Source: Saccoglossus kowalevskii (taxonomy: Eukaryota > Hemichordata > Enteropneusta > Harrimaniidae). From it: a stretch of DNA of 11,284 nucleotides. The position numbers and the translations under genes were made by a program. The notes under the pieces were generated by a model. That model had not been told where the DNA came from. It worked only from the letters and a program-made list of their open reading frames with translations, and did not search any database. Location of the stretch: positions 165,280 through 176,563 of the forward strand of contig NW_003132358.1 of NCBI RefSeq assembly GCF_000003605.2. The letters are read 5' to 3'. Positions within the stretch are counted from its first letter, which is position 1, and every line of letters starts with the position of its first letter. Below are positions 8,080-11,284 of this stretch, piece by piece.

Positions 8080-8391
8080 TTATTGACATTATAGACTCGT
8101 TATTCATAAATAATTGTCACCTTAATTTCACTTGTCAAATGTTCTCAGGTAAACAGACTGCATTGTGGGTGAATTACAATATTGTGAATCTGCACGGAAT
8201 CTTCTATGGGAAGATTGTAACTATGCACAAAAATAATATACCTACATGATGAGACAAACCCCTGGGACTATTGACCCTTAGATGGTAAAGTTGATCTTTG
8301 TCACTTCTTTAAAAAAAAAATAATCACAAAAATGATGATCAAGTCCTGTATGTTTAATTGTTTCAAAATTAAGGTATAATTTATAGAAAAA
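8080..8391. other. AT-rich spacer, no gene seen
   Basis: This non-coding spacer includes an A10 run near 8311. It has only a few CpG. Nothing else is recognised. Confidence 0.5.
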
Positions 8392-8603
8392 TACTGTAGA
8401 ATACTTTATTTTCGATTTGATTTAATTTTCGCTATTTTCGCTGAAGGAATGATTCAGTGAAAATAAAATCCAGCAAATATACCTTTTTTCCTATATTTTA
8501 CATTCAACTTGTCAAAAATCAGTGAAAATAAATTCCATACAAAGCACCAAAAATGCCTTTTCAGCGAAAATGAATTCAAGCTAAAATGTAGTATTTTACA
8601 GTA
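8392..8603. mobile_element. 212-bp TA-flanked miniature inverted-repeat element
   Basis: The left end TACTGTAGAATACTTTATTT and the reverse-complemented right end TACTGTAAAATACTACATTT share a terminal inverted repeat, with TA at both edges, as for Tc1/mariner-type MITEs. The interior is built from repeated TTTTCGCTGA / TCAGTGAAAAT units in both orientations, for example a stem between 8434-8444 and 8454-8464, and further CAGTGAAAATAAA and CAGCGAAAATGAA units. It has no coding capacity. The tip TACTGTAAAAT is identical to that of the element at 7952. Confidence 0.8.
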
Positions 8604-8673
8604 CATAATAATGCGCAAATGATGAATCAACATTTTGGTGGTAAATATAATGTGTAAAATGTTAAATAGTTAA

Positions 8674-8829
8674 AGCGGGAGGGTCGTCACCTGCACACGC
8701 GCGGGAATCGAGTCTCAAGCGACGATAACAACACACGCTAAAATGCAAAGGCTCATGGGTAGACGCTTGTTTGTACACAATGACACGCTATGGCCATCTG
8801 ATGCATACGCAGGTGACGACTCCCCCGCT
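8674..8829. mobile_element. 156-bp TTAA-flanked miniature transposon
   Basis: Terminal inverted repeats of 21 bp match at 19 positions: the left one (8674-8694) begins AGCGGGAGGGTCGTCACC, and the right one (8809-8829) reads GCAGGTGACGACTCCCCC then GCT. TTAA flanks both sides (8670-8673 and 8830-8833). TTAA duplications are known from the piggyBac and Kolobok superfamilies; AG at the tip fits Kolobok somewhat better than the CC-type piggyBac tip, but this is inference. The interior is GC- and CpG-richer than its surroundings and non-coding. Confidence 0.8.
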
Positions 8830-8833
8830 TTAA

Positions 8834-9578
8834 ACAAGACAGGACAGTGAAACATTTGTATCGGAGCTAATGACTGCAGACAGAATACAGACAATTACCC
8901 AGGATGTGCAAAAAGAATAGTTTGATAGTAATATTGATGATCTTAAACGCTGTAATAATGGTAGCCATTACCCGTCAGTAAATATGCAAGGAAGCAAATA
9001 ATTTTGATACAATTCCTGGTGGTCCAACTTTAATGAAAATACTATATTTGCTTTTTCAGTGGTGCATGCATTTAAGAAAATAACAGAGTATGTCTTTGGT
9101 CAAAATAAGATCAGGAGGTAGAGGTGGGGTGGGGGTGACCTGGATCTATGAAAATCTATCTTTAGCATATTATTCTCATATTCCTGTAAAGTAATGTTTT
9201 TAATTTACCAAATAGTGTTTTTTGTTACTAGTTAATTACAGCTTTTCATTGGGATTCTTCTAATCTATTCTCGGGGACATCCATCATGTTGAAAACAAAG
9301 GCAACTCTCAGAAAACTGTGCTTTGGGATAGTTGTTTTAGAGTTTCCTGAACAGTGTAACAAGATTACTCCTACAGGTGCAACATATATCAATTTGATTA
9401 CCCGGACTCAGGATTGCTTCATAGTTGAGCTTGAGTTGTTTTCTCAACTGCAGCTTGCGCAAAGCCCGTAGAAATACGTGGTACAGTGGTATGCGTCTTA
9501 GCAACATAGAACGTTCGGAAACACACAAATAGGTAATGGACGTTACCAAATAGCTTCTACGGATAATGAAAGAGTGAA
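8834..9578. other. Non-coding stretch with G-rich tract and small hairpin
   Basis: It contains a G-rich tract (9114-9135, runs of 2 to 5 G) and a short stem (AGCTTGAGTTG at 9428-9438 against CAACTGCAGCT at 9445-9455, 9 of 11 paired). The open frames at 9286-9471 (plus, from ATG 9286) and 9337-9549 (minus) overlap each other on opposite strands and resemble no protein I know. I call no gene. Confidence 0.4.
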
Positions 9579-9596
9579 TTTTTTTTTTTTTTTTTT
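9579..9596. repeat. T18 homopolymer
   Basis: This is a run of 18 T. It could be the reverse-strand A tail of a decayed retroposon whose body would lie to the left, but I cannot delimit a body or a target-site duplication. Confidence 0.9.
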
Positions 9597-10027
9597 GTAT
9601 CGCAATAAAGATAGGTTCTCCTAGGATCGATGCTTTCTAAAATTTCATTAAAAACATTCACGCTTTTATGAAATTCACTGTAATCTGAAACAATGTTTTT
9701 ATACTTATTTGACTGTAGCTTAATATAGTTTATTTTATAATATGAGATAGAAGGTTTAAGAGTACATACACATGCTGTACATTTATTTCTACAATAAAGA
9801 GGTATTTTCAGTAGTTAAAAGTAACAGTGTATATATACTCTGTTCAGTATACTGTCTGTGTTCAATTCAAGAGCCAATGATTCAGGTTAATGTTCTCTGT
9901 GTCCGAAATGGTTAATTAATAAAAATCATTCTTTAAATAGTTTCGATGGCATTGTATCACCCATTTTTTTTTATTCAAACGTCCCATATTACGTATAGAT
10001 GGGTACAGAAGTTTAAATTGCATCATT
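9597..10027. other. AT-rich non-coding stretch
   Basis: AATAAA strings occur at 9604 and 9793, and a near-palindrome at 9823-9844. None of the AATAAA strings has a convincing upstream gene. Nothing else is seen. Confidence 0.5.
9823..9844. repeat. 22-bp near-perfect palindrome
   Basis: AACAG-T-GTATATATAC-T-CTGTT is symmetrical except for one T:T pair. The AT core could extrude as a cruciform or bind a dimeric factor; chance is possible in AT-rich DNA. Confidence 0.5.
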
Positions 10028-10047
10028 TTATGTCACTTGTGACATAA
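10028..10047. repeat. Inverted repeat with 9-bp arms
   Basis: TTATGTCAC and GTGACATAA are separated by TT. This is a perfect 9-bp inverted repeat at the boundary where CpG density rises again. The half-site resembles bZIP-type GTGACATAA sequences; factor assignment is speculative. Confidence 0.5.
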
Positions 10048-11003
10048 TCTAATTGCTACACAATGATTCGTTCAACACGTGTCCATGTTCGTTTCATTCA
10101 CCGGATTGGTTGGAATGCCGTGACGTAGAGTGGTGAGCGAAAAACAAAAAAATGGGCATCACGTGAAATACAAATGTCCCATTCATGCCATTCAACTATG
10201 TCGATTTACTATAATCACATTCACTGTCGCCATGTGCGTCACGAGGTCGATATTATATTGTAAATAAATATTAAATTCCATATCGTCAAACCGCCTACAC
10301 ACTAAATATGTGTACTATGTCTACCACTGCGTACTGCGTTGTTAACAAATCGGACAACTCCTCGTTTTGATGTTTTATTCGCGAACAAGCTCTGTCCGAT
10401 CGACCAGGTGATCTGTTATTTGTAGCGTACATAAAAACGTTCAAATTTCCCACCCTCAATGCGAGAAAACATAACATCAAAGTCTAAACAAGTAGTAATC
10501 GCGTCTGGTCGCATTATCACTGTGTGTATTGTTGGAGATGTGTTAATACTAGTAATTCCCCTAGACCAGCAATCGTATCAAGGCCATTGCGATGTAAATA
10601 CGAGCGCTGAATTATCACATAGGTTACACAAAATATGGTAAATTCACCCTATTACCAGTTGGACATTTGCTTGGTGATCGCCCGCTATGAAATGTACATG
10701 AGTTCGGATCAACCACAAAGTGTATTTCAATTAGTGAACTTCAGTGTACTAGAATTGGAACGTCCCCCTTCGACCACCCGTGTACGCTGAACAAAGCTAC
10801 GATAGGTAAAGTAAGTAAAAACAACTGTTACAACTTACTGTATATTGACGGCCGTCTATGTGTGTGATAGAAACATGCACTCAGCAGTATACTGTACGTT
10901 TCATCTGGCGGACTATCGACTAGAACGTGTGACGCGTGAACCAGGTCTATGCCACTAATTAACCAATGGCTGTTTGAGGGCGTAATCACCTGGGTCAGAG
11001 GTG
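10048..11003. other. CpG-normal block, no gene recognised
   Basis: CpG density returns to near-random levels. It contains E-box hexamers (within ACACGTGT at 10075-10082 and CACGTG at 10160-10165). The 60-codon open frames (10295-10480 minus, 10459-10641 plus, 10828-11010 minus) carry no recognisable domain. The block resembles 340-4400 in texture. Confidence 0.4.
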
Positions 11004-11284
11004 AGACCAACTTGTGGTCTTTTGTTTACTACTTAGCGGCTGTGTATCTGTGGGTTTGTTCTAATCTTGGTGTTTTTCCAGTGATTTCTCATGGTGCAAT
11101 CCAAATACAGTAGGTGTGTCTTGTTTACCTGAGATTTGCAAGAGTTTGAGCTGGTCAACATGTTAGTTTTTTTTCATATGGTTGATTACTGGCATGTTGA
11201 TTTCCCATTTTTGAGCCATATTTTCAACTTTCTTCGTCATTTTCATATAGCAATCTCGTCATATGTTAACATTGTCGTCTATGG
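11004..11284. other. CpG-poor right edge with possible splice acceptor
   Basis: A 6-bp stem (AGACCA/TGGTCT, 11004-11020) precedes a CpG-poor, T-rich segment. TTCTAAT...TGTTTTTCCAG with AG at 11080-11081 resembles a branch point, pyrimidine tract and 3' splice acceptor. An ATG follows at 11091 and a donor-like AG|GTGTGT at about 11113. This could be exon-intron structure entering a gene beyond the window, or part of a repeat; neither can be decided here. Confidence 0.2.

Noticed and set aside
7992-8249. 85-codon plus-strand frame
   Set aside because: It starts within the truncated MITE copy at 7952-8079 and runs into unrelated AT-rich DNA.
9114-9135. G-rich tract as a G-quadruplex
   Set aside because: Only two of the runs exceed two G, so at best a weak two-tetrad structure is possible.
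9428-9455. Hairpin as a possible microRNA precursor
   Set aside because: The stem is only 11 bp with mismatches, far shorter than the stem of a metazoan pre-miRNA.
1-11284. CRISPR array, phage or bacterial defence system
   Set aside because: There are no regularly spaced identical repeats, no prokaryotic gene organisation, and composition is that of animal non-coding DNA.

Overview
This is about 11.3 kb of AT-rich eukaryotic, almost certainly metazoan, nuclear DNA. I find no bacterial operons, ribosome-binding sites or long reading frames, no rRNA or tRNA, and no conserved protein domain. The longest open frames are about 110 codons, which is what chance gives at this base composition. The recognisable content is transposon-derived: short non-autonomous DNA elements with TA or TTAA flanks, A/T-tailed repeats and microsatellites. 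CpG frequency is mosaic: near the random expectation in some blocks and almost absent in others. That pattern is typical of mosaically methylated invertebrate genomes and argues against a vertebrate. I cannot name the species; a marine invertebrate is a guess.

Layout. 1-340: AT-rich, with a CA-type microsatellite. 340-4400: CpG-normal DNA with no recognised mobile element; it holds a compound AAT/AAG/AAC microsatellite, an imperfect tandem duplication of about 84 bp (893-1060), an AT-rich hairpin (1093-1144) and isolated TATA-box-like strings. 4401-4434: a perfect 20-bp palindrome exactly bounded by 7-bp direct repeats. 4440-5650: AT-rich, CpG-reduced DNA. 5664-6732: two copies of a short repeat in opposite orientation, each ending in an A tract. 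Between them lie a CpG-rich patch, an NRF-1-like site, a 39-codon ORF and a 3'UTR-like stretch ending in AATAAA plus a GT-rich tract. This is the only place where I would tentatively draw a transcription unit. 7005-8833: a cluster of miniature transposons (a complete 184-bp element, an inverted truncated copy of it, a 212-bp TA-flanked element and a 156-bp TTAA-flanked element). 8840-10030: AT-rich DNA with a T18 tract and small palindromes. 10030-11040: CpG-normal again, with E-boxes. 11040-11284: CpG-poor again, with a plausible 3' splice acceptor.

No set of genes working together can be supported. The biology here is genome architecture: CpG domains, a nest of non-autonomous DNA transposons that share terminal signatures, and an inverted repeat pair around a possible small transcription unit. 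All coordinates and comparisons were made by eye.
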